Source: Gracilaria gracilis
Lineage: Eukaryota > Rhodophyta > Florideophyceae > Gracilariales > Gracilariaceae
NCBI GenBank assembly: GCA_030374805.1
Contig: JARGSG010000183.1
Coordinates: forward strand, 868,001 to 932,000
Length of the DNA stretch: 64,000 nucleotides
Direction: 5' to 3'
Within the stretch, counting starts at the first letter, position 1, and every line of letters starts with the position of its first letter. Below, piece after piece: positions 50,801 through 60,782 of the stretch. The notes below the pieces were generated by a model. That model did not search any database. It was not told where the DNA came from and saw only the letters and a program-made list of their open reading frames with translations. Made by a program: the position numbers and the translations under genes.

Positions 50801-51269
50801 TGGAGCTAAGCCCGAAATCGGTGATCTTGAGCATACCAGACTGTCTATCTATAAGCAAGTTCTCGGGCTTAAGGTCTCGGTGCGAGACTCCCCGTCGATG
50901 ACAGTAGAGAACCCCTTCCACAAGTTGCTGAAAGTAGCGGCGGGCTGATGGCTCAGGTAAACCTCGTGGCGTATTGGCTATGAGCTCAAAAAGCTCCGGT
51001 CCGCGAACGAGCTCCAATACGACATAGAGCTTGGTCTCGGACGAGAGTACGCGGTGAAGGGAAACGATATGCGGATGGCGAAAAGCCTTCATGATAGCGA
51101 TTTCGCGACGCACGTTCACCGTTAGCCGATGATGACGAATAAGCGACTTGTCCATAATTTTGACGGCATAATGATGGCCTGTGACATCATGTACAGCATG
51201 GCGTACTTTGCCGAAGGCTCCCTCGCCGAGTCCTTCGAGCAAGGCATATTCACCGACATGACCAGTCAT
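47880..51269 (-). CDS. SNF1/AMPK-like Ser/Thr protein kinase with KA1-like C-terminus
   Basis: 1129 residues in one exon. The kinase domain fills residues 8-269: glycine loop GEGAFGKV (15-22), ATP Lys37, HRDLKPEN (130-137, catalytic Asp132), DFG (151-153), activation loop with TTQCGTPHYIAPE (APE 178-180) and a final HPWFAVEF. All catalytic residues are present. The CAMKL/SNF1-related style (GTPHYIAPE, DAWACGIILFALLAGYLPFD) is clear. A very long Ser/Arg-rich middle (about 290-1000) looks disordered and phosphorylatable. The last 100 residues (CSQQLSNTMKERGFSVAKKPGENKLRV...VSFDF...GCIVRFRKTGG) resemble a KA1 domain, which binds acidic lipids or the kinase itself. BRSK/KIN1/MARK-type is more likely than CIPK, since no NAF motif is seen. 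Confidence 0.92.
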   Translation of the reverse strand: MTGHVGEYALLEGLGEGAFGKVRHAVHDVTGHHYAVKIMDKSLIRHHRLTVNVRREIAIMKAFRHPHIVSLHRVLSSETKLYVVLELVRGPELFELIANTPRGLPEPSARRYFQQLVEGVLYCHRRGVSHRDLKPENLLIDRQSGMLKITDFGLSSMKGADTTSELLTTQCGTPHYIAPEIISRTIPAYDGRKVDAWACGIILFALLAGYLPFDETDLVCLFDAIRNGQFRFPPWFSSGAKDLIWRLLCVDPETRASLDQVVTHPWFAVEFKPSDPSFTIPLSSPNGALLSPKRRQKRKQKRALNRSRARKRDGPEPPGLTLELPDLKLQDLKLPDPSQIRPTGLSNVSAAAAVTARNEMMKSGRSMSFSTRYTLIRKGIVTYGGVSLPHIDGNTCHSLGGIEQARMRGVISGTGSALYASLASLNESKDGRPLPNAHSRVRSAQESSEDADQTMHVIRSLRTTISMTRSASKWYEHSRNLASPTEEALLQKSTLISLKRLRNQLRQLNAHLERRECQHSPFVKTVMSASQRREMLRLLDVWEIRIIRDATPLSKNRARSTGLSGDELQAFQSLLLTWETQLAGEETAEDVLIPGSEMVEDEVPTSDIPARFIQQRKKLRAKQPDLLVRHETKVPSEPQEYDLEHQSAANAQYPLLNIQTDEPFVPCTSSPHRANALEIPSEAVCTDLNQLWNHVLVANTSKMDKELESDSDSISSLLESVTHSRKPSSLTKSMNISPVTEWHSSDGSEREFMHQSGNTANVTHAEQDGNDRTSRYVRHEITSNRKSDKSGLSGIGHHSTRASFRNANSLVSEKARSSSRESSTASAGTGFASKRMSSHERTGRGSEIVVDEHSSTSLRSSIGAHEKSETEKRKSRHILSKRQRRSDLGQRRPSGSAFSNRSDTAERLSKSSKDHDISSISAGSLDDVEPRLVRSFGQRRIQTDLTPELPHLEVLDSPSGLTALKKRIHRQGWRQANKRNLGDSLARETTDVQMMFSDSRYAGRANHGLFARLFGAARYDARFESAYNARTCSQQLSNTMKERGFSVAKKPGENKLRVALAGPDGRFVTVSFDFATKGRGCIVRFRKTGGEKHGSRHLEENLIWGFYDEVLEAFRRSNCDVAVIGNLIR

Positions 51270-53025
51270 TCAAGGAGAGAGGGAGCGAGGGAGATGACGT
51301 AGGAAAGAAAGAGGTCACGGCGGTGGAGGCGATAAGACTCCCTAGTGAAGGGGCGCAAGCAGCTCAAACATGCGTTGCGTCAATTATGATACGAGTGGCA
51401 CGCAAAGGTTGAAGGCTAACCTCTAACGCTTTAACCTTCCAGTAACGTTTCCGATGGGACGGATGAGCGCAGGCAGTTGAGGTTTCGTCCGAGGGGCGGC
51501 AGCAACTCGTAGGCCTGAAGGCGCTCGGTGATTGGACGCGCCGCTGGAAAGCAGCACCGCACGTGCACGCTCAGCATCGGAAGCTCCCAAACGTCAGGCG
51601 TGGCCAGCCGTTCGATCTTGCGACGCCCACGTATGGACGTTACAATAGACGTGAAACGCTCTTCTCTCCAAAGCACTTGAATTGTGCGACAAAGTCTCGA
51701 GACGGAGGATGCATAGATAGCTCAATGCAGATATTCCTCTCCAACGAATCCCCCTCTAAAAAAGCCGTGGCGGAGCAAGCCGAAGGTAACTTTACGGCAG
51801 GCGTTTGGAAATATTTGTTAACGATATCGGCAGAGAGTGATTGCCTCCGCGACCTTCGCCTCAATGCCGCCGCTTTGCTTTCTTGCTTGAGACTCGGTGC
51901 TCGTCTGATGCATGGTGATGGTGATTGTACACACCCTTGTTGATGAGGTTTACAGTTTGCTCTTTTCTCAAGCGCAAGCGCAAGCCTCTGTTTTCACGGT
52001 CCTCGCAGAGCTTTTTCCTTTTTTTTTCAGCGGGACCATGCACGAGTTTAGACGAAGAAAAGAAGCAAGGACCTTGATTTCACTGTTTCTTGCAAGTGGT
52101 TCCCTTCTGAAATGAAGTGATAGCAACGCTCACATTGTTATGTGCGATCTTCAGTGCACATGCGCCTACCGGTATGTCTGGTGTGTATATACACTCTGTT
52201 CGAACGGTGCAAATTGCATTCTTGTTTAAGTCGAATGCAGTTCTCGATTCGAACAAGATTCACGCCATCTCTGTAAGTGGTTCATAGATAACCCTCAAGA
52301 TTCTGTCGCCATCTCGATTTAGCCCTTCCTGACAACAATAGCTCTTCTTGTGAGCTGGAACGCTGACGCAAGTACAACAATTAGTCTTCAAGTACTGTTG
52401 CTCCAGTTGAAACAGTTGTGGAACACTGGCGACAGTGCAAACAACGGCTGTCTGAAAGCATTGCGACGAATCTTAAGAAAGCACCAGCGCGTAGAAGGTG
52501 GTCCAACAATAGCCCATGCGCGTACATCTGTACTTCTCTATTGTTGTAAGAGGTGTTTCTCCACTTCTCTCTATCTTTCTCTTGTGAATACATACCTCAA
52601 TTACAACGTAAGGTAGAGTGTTACTGTTCAAACCTGCTCTCACTGGGAAAGCCAGCATTGTTCACACTTACTTTCAAATAATCTGTATCCCACGAAGAAC
52701 TTGAAGTTCCGGAAGAGGAAGAGAGCATAGCGTCATAATGAAGTCCTTGTCGGACATCGTAAGACGTAATGACTTACGACGTTTAAAACCGCTGATCTAC
52801 AATAACAATCCATTATTCTTTTCAAAAGAATAGACTACGCGGGTGCAGACACGGCGCCTCACATAAGTTGAGTATAAAAACAACAGAGCGAATGCTGTGC
52901 TTTCACGTGCTAGCTATCTGCACGGATTTCACATCTTTCATAGCGATGGCGTCGTTTTCGCCACCGTAATTGTCACAAATCTTTCATAAATCTTTGGCAG
53001 ACAAGGCAACAATGGTTTCAAACCC
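51270..53025. other. Intergenic
   Basis: Several short frames overlap at 51431-51943 on both strands, none with a convincing ATG start and domain. An 8-bp hairpin (ATTCTTTT/AAAAGAAT) lies near 52815, and CGTAAG/CTTACG near 52757. Confidence 0.4.
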
Positions 53026-54299
53026 TTGTTCTATAAGATTTTAGAACCTGAGCCAACAGATGAAGTTGACGTCAGAGTTGCTGTTGCAAACCATCCGTCA
53101 GTTCGAGTCTCTCGTGTGAGAAACGAGACTCACCAAAGGCTGGTGCTACGCTTTGAGAATTTCCATGGCGTTACCACATACGCTTCTAGTGAACAGGTTT
53201 CCACACCGGTGGAATCACCAGAGTGCTCGCAACACAAACCCCGCATTGATTGGAAGGACTCCTTGACATCAATTCCCGGGGTTGTCCGATTACGGGCGAA
53301 TGATCATACATTCACTCCCCGAGATCCTGAGTCCAGTCGGACATCGCTTGCGATTTTAGATCTTGGTATGAGCAGATCCCGTGCTCTTAACGCACATGAC
53401 AGTAGCTGTTTATTGAAAGGTGACATAGAATATGGTCAAGAGGATTTGTATGACCCGCCACTATACTCGTGGACTGAGCATGCGAATAATGGGCGATCAG
53501 CATGGGAGCGCCGAAAGCCTTTACAAGAACTTATCAAATGCTTGGATGCTCAAGAGCTTAACAGAACAGATTCGATCCCCACTTTTTTCGAGAGTCATGA
53601 TGCAGAGAGAGTTTGCCGACAAGATGTTCCGTCCGGTGCAATTATTGCAGACCGTTCTTGCAGATGGGTGTCTATTCGAGGCAGATGTGATTTCTTTGGA
53701 ACTCAAAGCTCAATGTATCATAATTATTTCGTTAAGACTGACTGATAGAGATGTACGGAGTACAACCAAACTTCGTGTGATAGAAAGAAGAATGAAGATT
53801 CGAATGCTAGAATTTGATCAAGATCGTTTGGGAGCGCTCGAAACTAAAGACCCAAAACGTGGGACGCGCTTACGGGAAGCTATTGAAGCCGGCGAGGTAT
53901 CTATGGAGAGAGAGGTTCCGTTCACCATACGTGCATGCAAGAGTGCGATGAGTATCTCACCACTTACTCACTTGAACTTTGGCATCATTTCTGTCGGAGA
54001 GCAAAGAGATAAGGCTTTCAATATTGTAAACCTTTCTGAGACTCCCCTTTTGTACGAGATTCGGAAATCAGGAGCTCCCAATTCTCGCGACCTGCGGTTT
54101 AACCTTGGACCGAGCTTTCACAGCGCAATCAGTCCGTACCATTCAAAGTGGTTCCATTCATCTAGGAAAAGAAATTATTGAAAACTCCGTGTACTTTGGG
54201 CGGCGACGACCACCAATGATGCTCCACTCAGCACACCACCTCAAGCCTGGCAGAATTGTTGTGCCAGGCAAAAACCTCCATCACCAACAATCTTGGTAA
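53026..54299 (+). pseudogene. Decayed ASH/MSP-domain protein gene
   Basis: A frame from 53026 (VDVRVAVANHPSVRVSRVRNETHQRLVLRFENF) gives way to a second frame (53432-54181) whose end, SPLTHLNFGIISVGEQRDKAFNIVNLSETPLLYEI, matches the start of ASH (ASPM/SPD-2/Hydin) or MSP-like immunoglobulin-fold domains: a Phe-Gly, Val-Gly strand pair then NLSETPLLY. A third frame continues with EIIENSVYFG and RIVVPGKN. The frames overlap and no ATG-led frame covers the whole. ASH proteins act at centrosomes, cilia or Golgi. A multi-exon gene with unseen introns is possible, but I find no clear splice pairs. Confidence 0.45.
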
Positions 54300-54452
54300 T
54301 GGCCCCAGCCACATTAAGCTCCAACTGCACGTGCTGTTCAGCTTATAGCAACCAGCCATTCACCACCACAAGACGATGTAGAAAACACATCTGCAACAAC
54401 GTTTCTTCATGGTCTACATCCGACTTCAGCTGACACGGACGTGACTGAGATA

Positions 54453-55082
54453 CTAGAAATCCTCCAAAAAGGTTTGAAATACAGCGTAGCCACATCCTAC
54501 ACACGAACATTTGTCGCGGTGCCCTACAGCTTCCAGATATGTAGAGCGATCAGCGCGAAGCGAATGATGGGCACGAATCTGAGTGAAACAAACAGTTAGT
54601 TTTGTGCCCGGAGAGTAGAATGACAAAAGTTTGCAGATACTGACTTCATGCACCATACGTGATACTTCGCTGGCAAACTCCTGAGAACACCCGAAATGCA
54701 AACAGGCTTTCCTGTTCCTTCGATGATGAACGTCAGCCACATGACGAGATAGAGTCCCTTTCTGCCCAAAACGCTTTTGGCATATCTTGCACTCATGTGG
54801 TCTAACGCCAAAGTGCACCTTTCATTACTCATCACGTAGCGCTAAAGGTCAGCTGGTTGTGTAACACCGTATCCATTCCTTGAACAGGGAACAACCGAGA
54901 CGTACAGTATTCGTATGTTGTTTCAGATAGTACCTGGACGGAAAAAAGCGATTGCACGCGGAGCACTTCCATTTCGACTGCCGCCTTGGGCGAATTTGGA
55001 TACTTGCTGCATGTTGTTCGCCTTGTCCGTGAAACTGCGAACCTTGAGTAACAGGCTGAATGAGAAGGTCAGTGATGTCCAT
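54453..55082 (-). CDS. C2H2 zinc-finger protein, three exons
   Basis: Exons at 55082-54906, 54818-54645 and 54578-54453 encode 158 residues. Intron 1 (54905-54819, 87 nt) has donor GTACGT, a CTGAC branch-like site and AG acceptor. Intron 2 (54644-54579, 66 nt) has donor GTCAGT and a TTTCACTCAG acceptor. Joining them gives three classical fingers: CSAC-x12-H-TNTV-H, CKIC-x12-H-VADV-H and CLHFGC-x12-H-EIRA-H. Finger 1 is completed only by splicing of intron 1 and finger 3 only by splicing of intron 2, which strongly supports both introns. Intron 2 is a multiple of three and has no stop, so its retention would give a longer protein lacking finger 3. The C-terminal CSCVGC part may start a further exon. 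Likely a DNA-binding regulator (inference). Confidence 0.8.
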
Positions 55083-56545
55083 GGTGAACTAGCGGTTGAA
55101 CACTAATGTGCAGTGGAGATGGAGCTGAGTGTTATGCAACGAGTTGCGGATATAGGATGTCGGGTACAACGGTAGACCCTATACCTAAATAGATAAAGTT
55201 AGCTCTAGCCATACATAGGGACCAAAAAGTTGAGTGGCACCCAAAATTTCAAATTTTGTGAGTTTAATTTCAAAAGAAACATTGACAATTTCGTTTCAGT
55301 AACTTTAAATATAATAAACAATCAGTTATAAGAATTTTCCGGTTCGAAAGGGTTAAAATTTTGCCTGGTATCAGCACGTTCCCTCTGTCATCACGTAAAG
55401 TATGAGGGTGGGATCGTGAACGCCAACTCTCCTTGCAGCATCTGCATGCAGATGCAGATCTGCGTAAAATTACCAAGGGTACAACGGTAGTTCACCGGCA
55501 CCATAAGTGATTCTCTGACGGTGTTTCAAGCGCCAGTTTTGCTAACATATCTACAATATCATTCATAGAAATTCCGCAGTGACTCTGTGTCAACTGGATA
55601 TCTTCTTCTTCAATTCGGACACCAACCAACATAAAATAGGCATTTCTCTTCTTTATTGTAGATGTTAGTCTCTTCCGAAACTAATAGAGAACCACAGTTG
55701 AAGACAATTATCTCTCCGTGAGAAGGCCAAAGACGTTGTAGGTGCTCATCGAATAAATTTACCGGTCTTGCGTTCGTTCGATTGGTTGGGCAGATTTCCT
55801 CGACAAGACGAGCTTGTTCAAGGACAATTCGGCACACAGTGCTCCATTTCTTTTCTAACGCTTGTTCTGCATTTATAATAGAGGAATTTCCCACGAGCAG
55901 GATAATACAGGATGTAGTTCGGTGACATGGCCAGTATGCAACTGGGCGAACTTATCCTCTAGTGTACTTTACTTTGTAATCTTGTCCAAGCTTAGCGACT
56001 TCTGCCGGCTTCCCCGCACGAAGAACGAACAAACGAACGAAACGGAGAAGACCGCGAGAATTGCTGTAAAACGAGTATCTTTGTTACATTTGTATTATCG
56101 CGGACAAGAGGTCCATTATTTGGCTCTAGAGAGGAGTTCCGACTGCAATCTCATTTTGTTTGGACCGATCTGTAAGATACACCCACATCTAAGATAGGCA
56201 CACTGCAAGAGGGTGAGTTGCGCGTTCCCAGAAAGTGCCTGTGATTCTTGTGAATGACCTCTTTCAAATCTAGCTAGGAAGCACCGTTTCATTTTACCTA
56301 TTCTTATTGTAAAGTTTACTGGGTGTTATTTATCATCACTTGTAGCCACGTTGGCGGCCCGCCAATGGCGGGCATACAGTATTGTTTTATTTATCAAGTC
56401 TAACTGGTATTTACAAACGCGTATCATAAAGAATCATATAAAGTAACCTTGTGTGCAATGTATAGGATCCGTGTGGACTGTAGCCTTTTAACCTTCTCAG
56501 TTGGTTCTGTGCAGGTCATTCAAATATCGGTTCGGTACGAGAAGA
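55083..56545. other. Intergenic
   Basis: An unrecognised minus-strand frame (55610-55894) lacks an ATG. TACCAAGGGTACAACGGTAG lies near 55478 and GGGTACAACGGTAGACC near 55164. A perfect hairpin GCCCGCCA/TGGCGGGC lies near 56357-56373. Confidence 0.45.
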
Positions 56546-57439
56546 TTAACAAAGCTTTCGAACTCGGGAGCTTTGACAAACACCATCTCCCGGATTCCTT
56601 GAGCAAAAGTCGCAGCACGTGGAAACACAACTGGCCCCTTGGCGTCTGTAGCTGGTTGACCTTGTACAGATCCCCCCAGTCGAGGAAGCAATTGCGCTCG
56701 TGCAACCCCGAGAGTAGTGTAGGCACAAGCACGAGTTCCTCCCTTCATTGCTACCACTGTTGCTCGCAACACTAGTAGTACTGCGGGCCTGGGTAGTACC
56801 AGCTGACGAGACTTGTGGCGTCGTTCCAGATGACCCTGAGATTGAACCACAACCAGGATCATTCGCGCTACCAGGAGCAGAACGAGAGATATAGGAGAAC
56901 GTCTGCACACAAAACACGCTACCGTCTCTCTTGAAGTTAAGCCCAAGAACGACTTGTTCGAAGTTATCTCTCACCAAGTTCTCGTAATGGCCGGGAGATT
57001 TGATCCATTGATCGACACATGCGGCAGCTGCATTTGCCTGGTCATAATTGAACGCCAGATTCTCTCCCCCTATCCAGCGCATGCAGCGCACTTCATCCGT
57101 GACAGACCTCAAATTCTGATGGTATAGATCATGTTTGGCGGCGAGCTCGGCGGCATAGTTCATAGCGTTGTTCAGCTGCGACTGGGGTCCCAACGTGAGC
57201 GCACTCTTTCTCTGTTGGCGACGAACGTCGTTCACAAGACTCAGTGCCACTTCATTCCAGCACAAAATATCAGATTCACTGCAGGACCTTGAGCTGGATC
57301 TAACCGTTGGAGAAATGGATGTCAAGATCACGCAGTTCTTCTTTCCATCAGCGTTGGTAACACATTTTTGGCGAGGGAGGTTCGCACCGATGGCACAAGT
57401 TATTGTTACGATTAGACAGAAAAACTCAAAGAAGTTCAT
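56546..57439 (-). CDS. Secreted CAP/SCP-domain protein with 10-Cys C-terminal module
   Basis: 297 residues from the ATG at 57439, with a clear signal peptide (MNFFEFFCLIVTITCAIGA). The CAP domain spans about 60-182, with His107 (LYHQNL), Glu126 (GGENLA) and His151 (KSPGHYENLV). A Ser/Thr/Gly linker replaces the acidic linker of the paralogue at 45694-47307. Residues 237-297 form the same 10-cysteine module, spacing CxC-x6-C-x11-C-x12-C-x3-CC-x2-C-x8-C-x8-C, ending at the last residue. The two genes are paralogues on the same strand, about 9 kb apart, and share a 15-base upstream motif. A TATTTAAG box lies about 130 bases before the ATG. Confidence 0.88.
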   Translation of the reverse strand: MNFFEFFCLIVTITCAIGANLPRQKCVTNADGKKNCVILTSISPTVRSSSRSCSESDILCWNEVALSLVNDVRRQQRKSALTLGPQSQLNNAMNYAAELAAKHDLYHQNLRSVTDEVRCMRWIGGENLAFNYDQANAAAACVDQWIKSPGHYENLVRDNFEQVVLGLNFKRDGSVFCVQTFSYISRSAPGSANDPGCGSISGSSGTTPQVSSAGTTQARSTTSVASNSGSNEGRNSCLCLHYSRGCTSAIASSTGGICTRSTSYRRQGASCVSTCCDFCSRNPGDGVCQSSRVRKLC

Positions 57440-57564
57440 CTTCAAATGGCTGTGGGGTAGCAGGAAGTAGAAGTAAAGATAGGTTGTTCAAGGAAGCTGG
57501 CGAGAGTGGAAATGTAGGATGTAGAACTGCAGACTCACATGAGGATGTACTATTGCGTTCTGCT

Positions 57565-57572
57565 TAAATACA
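57565..57572 (-). promoter_or_regulatory. TATA-like box (TATTTAAG) of CAP gene 2
   Basis: On the minus strand about 130 bases before the ATG at 57439. Confidence 0.35.
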
Positions 57573-57587
57573 TTTCAGAATGTTGGC

Positions 57588-57602
57588 CTTCGTACGTTTC
57601 TG
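57588..57602. promoter_or_regulatory. 15-base motif upstream of CAP gene 2
   Basis: CTTCGTACGTTTCTG, about 150 bases upstream of the ATG at 57439 and identical to 47423-47437. Confidence 0.45.
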
Positions 57603-57796
57603 CAATGTTTCGATGGACTCACTGGGATCAACGCTGCTCAGTGGAGCCCCAATGCTCAAACCGCTTTAATCGGTAGGGGGGTCAGAAGCCGTCCACGTTG
57701 AAACGCTCTCTGAATGTAGAAGACTCAAAGCTATGACCCTTGAATCAAGAGCAGAAGACAGGGCCATCTCTTCGCTATTCTTGGATACTTTTGGGC

Positions 57797-57849
57797 TAGG
57801 TGCACCTACGGGGAGTAAATTCTACTCCCAGTATAGTCATTCTGACTAT
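57797..57849. repeat. Three adjacent perfect palindromes
   Basis: TAGGTGCACCTA (57797-57808), GGGAGTA/TACTCCC (57811-57829) and ATAGTCA/TGACTAT (57833-57849) follow each other with 2-3 bases between. Confidence 0.8.
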
Positions 57850-58071
57850 TGTTCTTGCCCTACAGGTTCGATAAATGTGCGCAACACCGATGCTGGAACT
57901 ACCTGACAGCTAAAGGATACAGCAAGCTTTACCGGAAGGGCAGAACGGGAACTTGCGAGAACGTGTCACAATTATAATAAAGGTTTGAAACAAGAATGAG
58001 CTGCTCATATCGGTCAGTTAGAAAGTATGAAGCTCGATGCGTCGTCCCAACAAATTGCTCCCGATGCAGTA

Positions 58072-58092
58072 TTATCCTTTGCACAAGGATAA
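58072..58092. repeat. Hairpin, 8-bp perfect stem
   Basis: TTATCCTT, five-base loop, AAGGATAA. Confidence 0.8.
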
Positions 58093-58162
58093 GGGGGTTA
58101 CCTCATCCATCAGTGAAACCATTCAAACCACTTTTAACTTAACCTTACTCTGCTTGATACGG

Positions 58163-58178
58163 ATACCTGTACAGGTAT
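58163..58178. repeat. Perfect 16-bp palindrome
   Basis: ATACCTGTACAGGTAT, no loop. Confidence 0.85.
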
Positions 58179-59125
58179 AAGTTAACCTGTAGGCGCAGGA
58201 ACACGTCAAAGGTTGCACCTGGAAGTTTTACATGGAATTATCTATGAGGGCGACGTTGGGGTGCACGTGAATTTGCTGAACAGGATCACTGATTTATCGA
58301 GGGGTTTTGAATGAGATTCATGGACAAACAGCGAGGGTCGTGATTTGCGCTTCGTGAAGCTCTTGTGACCCAGCTCAGATGTGCGCACCCGCAAAGGACA
58401 AATACAGCGCAGGGTAAGCAGAAATGCTGCCCATCGGCACCAATTCAGCGAAACCACGACCGCTCGGGCTTTGATTTTAACCGCCTGGCTTCTTGATTAA
58501 TCAGGTTCCAAAAGGACTGCCAAGGATAACATCCCACCCCTGGTCAGAAGGCTAAGCGAACGCAATCTGAGGAATTTTACTACGAAACCCGTGAATCAAG
58601 TAGCATTCGAATAAACCTCAAACGAACACCACGTTTGGTTGCCCCAACGTAATCCACGGAGACATACAGAACTATGTCTTCTCATGGGCCGTGGCTTAAC
58701 AGGTTGGGCGTTTCATTTCATCAACGACACCGACAGCTCGGCGGTTGTTGAACCACGTACGAAGTCTGGCAACAACGATCCGCACTGGGAAAGGTACGAC
58801 AAATACTCCCATACAGTTGCAGAGAATCGGGAATGCTTGGGCATGACTACTAGGTTCTGTATGAAGCGCAGGGAGTTGGGGCCCATAGGCTTCGGAAAAC
58901 GCAAATGCACTCTAGAGCAATAGCAACGAAGACTCATCACGACTCTGGCCTCGCGCGAGAACTCAAGAGAAGGAGCAAAGATGGTTGCCCATAAGGTTCA
59001 AAAGGTGAACTTGTAATCTAACCTCCACAAACGTCCGGTTTAGAGGAACCTTGTATTGTAACCGTACTCTTCTGGGAAAGGGTTGACCACGTTCCTCAGC
59101 TGTGCAATCGTTCCCAGTTTGGATA

Positions 59126-59182
59126 TATATCTATCTATCTACTGTATCTATCTATATATATAGACATATTTATTTATATACG
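59126..59182. repeat. TATC/TA microsatellite
   Basis: Runs of TATC followed by TA and TTTA units in non-coding DNA. Confidence 0.75.
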
Positions 59183-60782
59183 TAGACCTATTGATGGATG
59201 TCCCGGGTATCTTCAATTTCAGCGGGCATCGAATTCTCACACAAGATTCTTGGGCGGTAAAACGCTACATACATACTTGGAGGCAAAGATAGAGCCTAGG
59301 TTCCCGCGTCTCAACAATAAGATGGTCTTTTCTGCTGTTCCTCTATGTTCGATCCTTCCTAACTAATTTTTAAGTCTTGAAGACATCCTTTCTCCCCTGG
59401 AATTTTGAGAGAGGTTCTAGAATTGTCTTGCCGGAAACGATGCAAATTAATGAGTTCTGCGAACGAAATGTATTACCTCTTTTCTTGTTCGGGACAAGTT
59501 GTTTGCCGCGTACGTAGATACGACAGTTCTGTAAAATTAAATTCAGCCAAGAATGGGATGCAATCTGCCGGCAATCTGTTTCATATCCCAGATAGCTTTA
59601 GCTTTAGATATGAGCTAGAACTGAGAAACCGCGAGATTGGAAAAAAAAACATTCCTTTAATCGCGTTCTATCATTTCCTCGAAGGCAGACGTCAATCTTG
59701 AATTACTAGGTTGAAGTAAGAATTTTTCTGCAGGAAGTTCTCTCATGAAGGTTAACAACCGGTTAACAACCTATGCGGGTATCGTTTAATGATATCCTTT
59801 TGCGTCAAATTGTGTCGTTAACAGTGGGAGTTCTTCTTGACGGGAGACGTTTGCCGAAGAGCATCGTATCTAGAGCTATGTGTTATGCATCTTCCTTAGC
59901 AATTATACCACATTCGCGCTCAAGCTTTTGATTACCGTAGATTGAAACTCGTTGGAGATTCGGAACGTGTCCCGTGAACAACTGGGCAAGAAGACCTTCA
60001 GCTATCTTGGGCTGTGTAGTTGTCCGTTATAGACACGCAAAGAAACCCAATAACCGTCTTCTTTCACCTCTGTCGAGATATTTGCTTTGATATCTACAGT
60101 AGCATATCAATGCCCATTCTCACCTGTTCGTTCATTGGTAATGCTATGCCAAACTTTGCAAGCTGAGCCACGCGCTCATTCTAGACAAGTCTACATTGAC
60201 TAGGTATCCAGGAGGCGCAAACATTGCGTTCCAAGCTCAACCTGAACAAAGAGCGAGCAATGCGCTGCCTTACTCAGGTTGTTTCCGTAAGTATTTGAAG
60301 CGCAGAAACAACGGCTTGAGTCGAAATTCCATGCTTCGACCTTCGCAGATTCCGGAATCCAGAACCAGTGAGATTTTTCTCTGGCGTTGTACTGTACCAC
60401 CCAGTCCGACACGGTCAGAAGGAAAGTTGTTCTACTCTGAGTAAGGGTAAATCGCGCTATCCCTGCCACACCATCAAACGGAATGGAGTATCTCACATCA
60501 ATGTTGAAAGAGGATGAGATGAGAGGCTTCGCGCAAGCGTGCTACTATGCGCTTTATGGAGCTTTCCCTCTATCAGTGTTGCATGTAGTATCGCTACCGA
60601 GTAACCATCATGGTGTACCGTCGGCAGATGAGTGCGTAGGATGGTGTTCAAGGACACAAATCATACGGAACCAGCTATGAACGGCCTCAATAGCATACAG
60701 GGTACCCTGTACTCTGCTTACGTTTCATAATGCTGTCTTTCTACGAGCAGCCAGCAATTGCTGAACTGTTTTCACGCCGTTC

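Larger units (their letters stand above)
57603..60782. other. Large intergenic region, palindrome-rich, with microsatellite
   Basis: No gene supported over more than 3 kb; frames at 58639-58923, 59405-59701 and 60200-60496 have no recognisable content. Palindromes at 57797-58178 and a 14-bp palindrome ACAGGGTACCCTGT near 60698 stand out, as does the tandem GGTTAACAAC near 59752-59774. Confidence 0.5.

Noticed and set aside
51431..51943. Overlapping frames on both strands near the kinase promoter
   Set aside because: They start at TTG or GTG, overlap each other, and show no domain.
55610..55894. Protein-like minus-strand frame (EQARLVEEICPTNRTNARPVN)
   Set aside because: No ATG in frame and no splice signals upstream that I could defend. 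It may be a relic, but no family is recognisable.
45694..57439. Reading the CAP proteins as venom-type CRISP toxins
   Set aside because: The Cys module has a different spacing and CAP proteins are widespread; nothing supports a toxin role.
59405..60496. Three frames of 65-98 codons in the 57-61 kb spacer
   Set aside because: None has a domain, promoter or conserved-looking composition.
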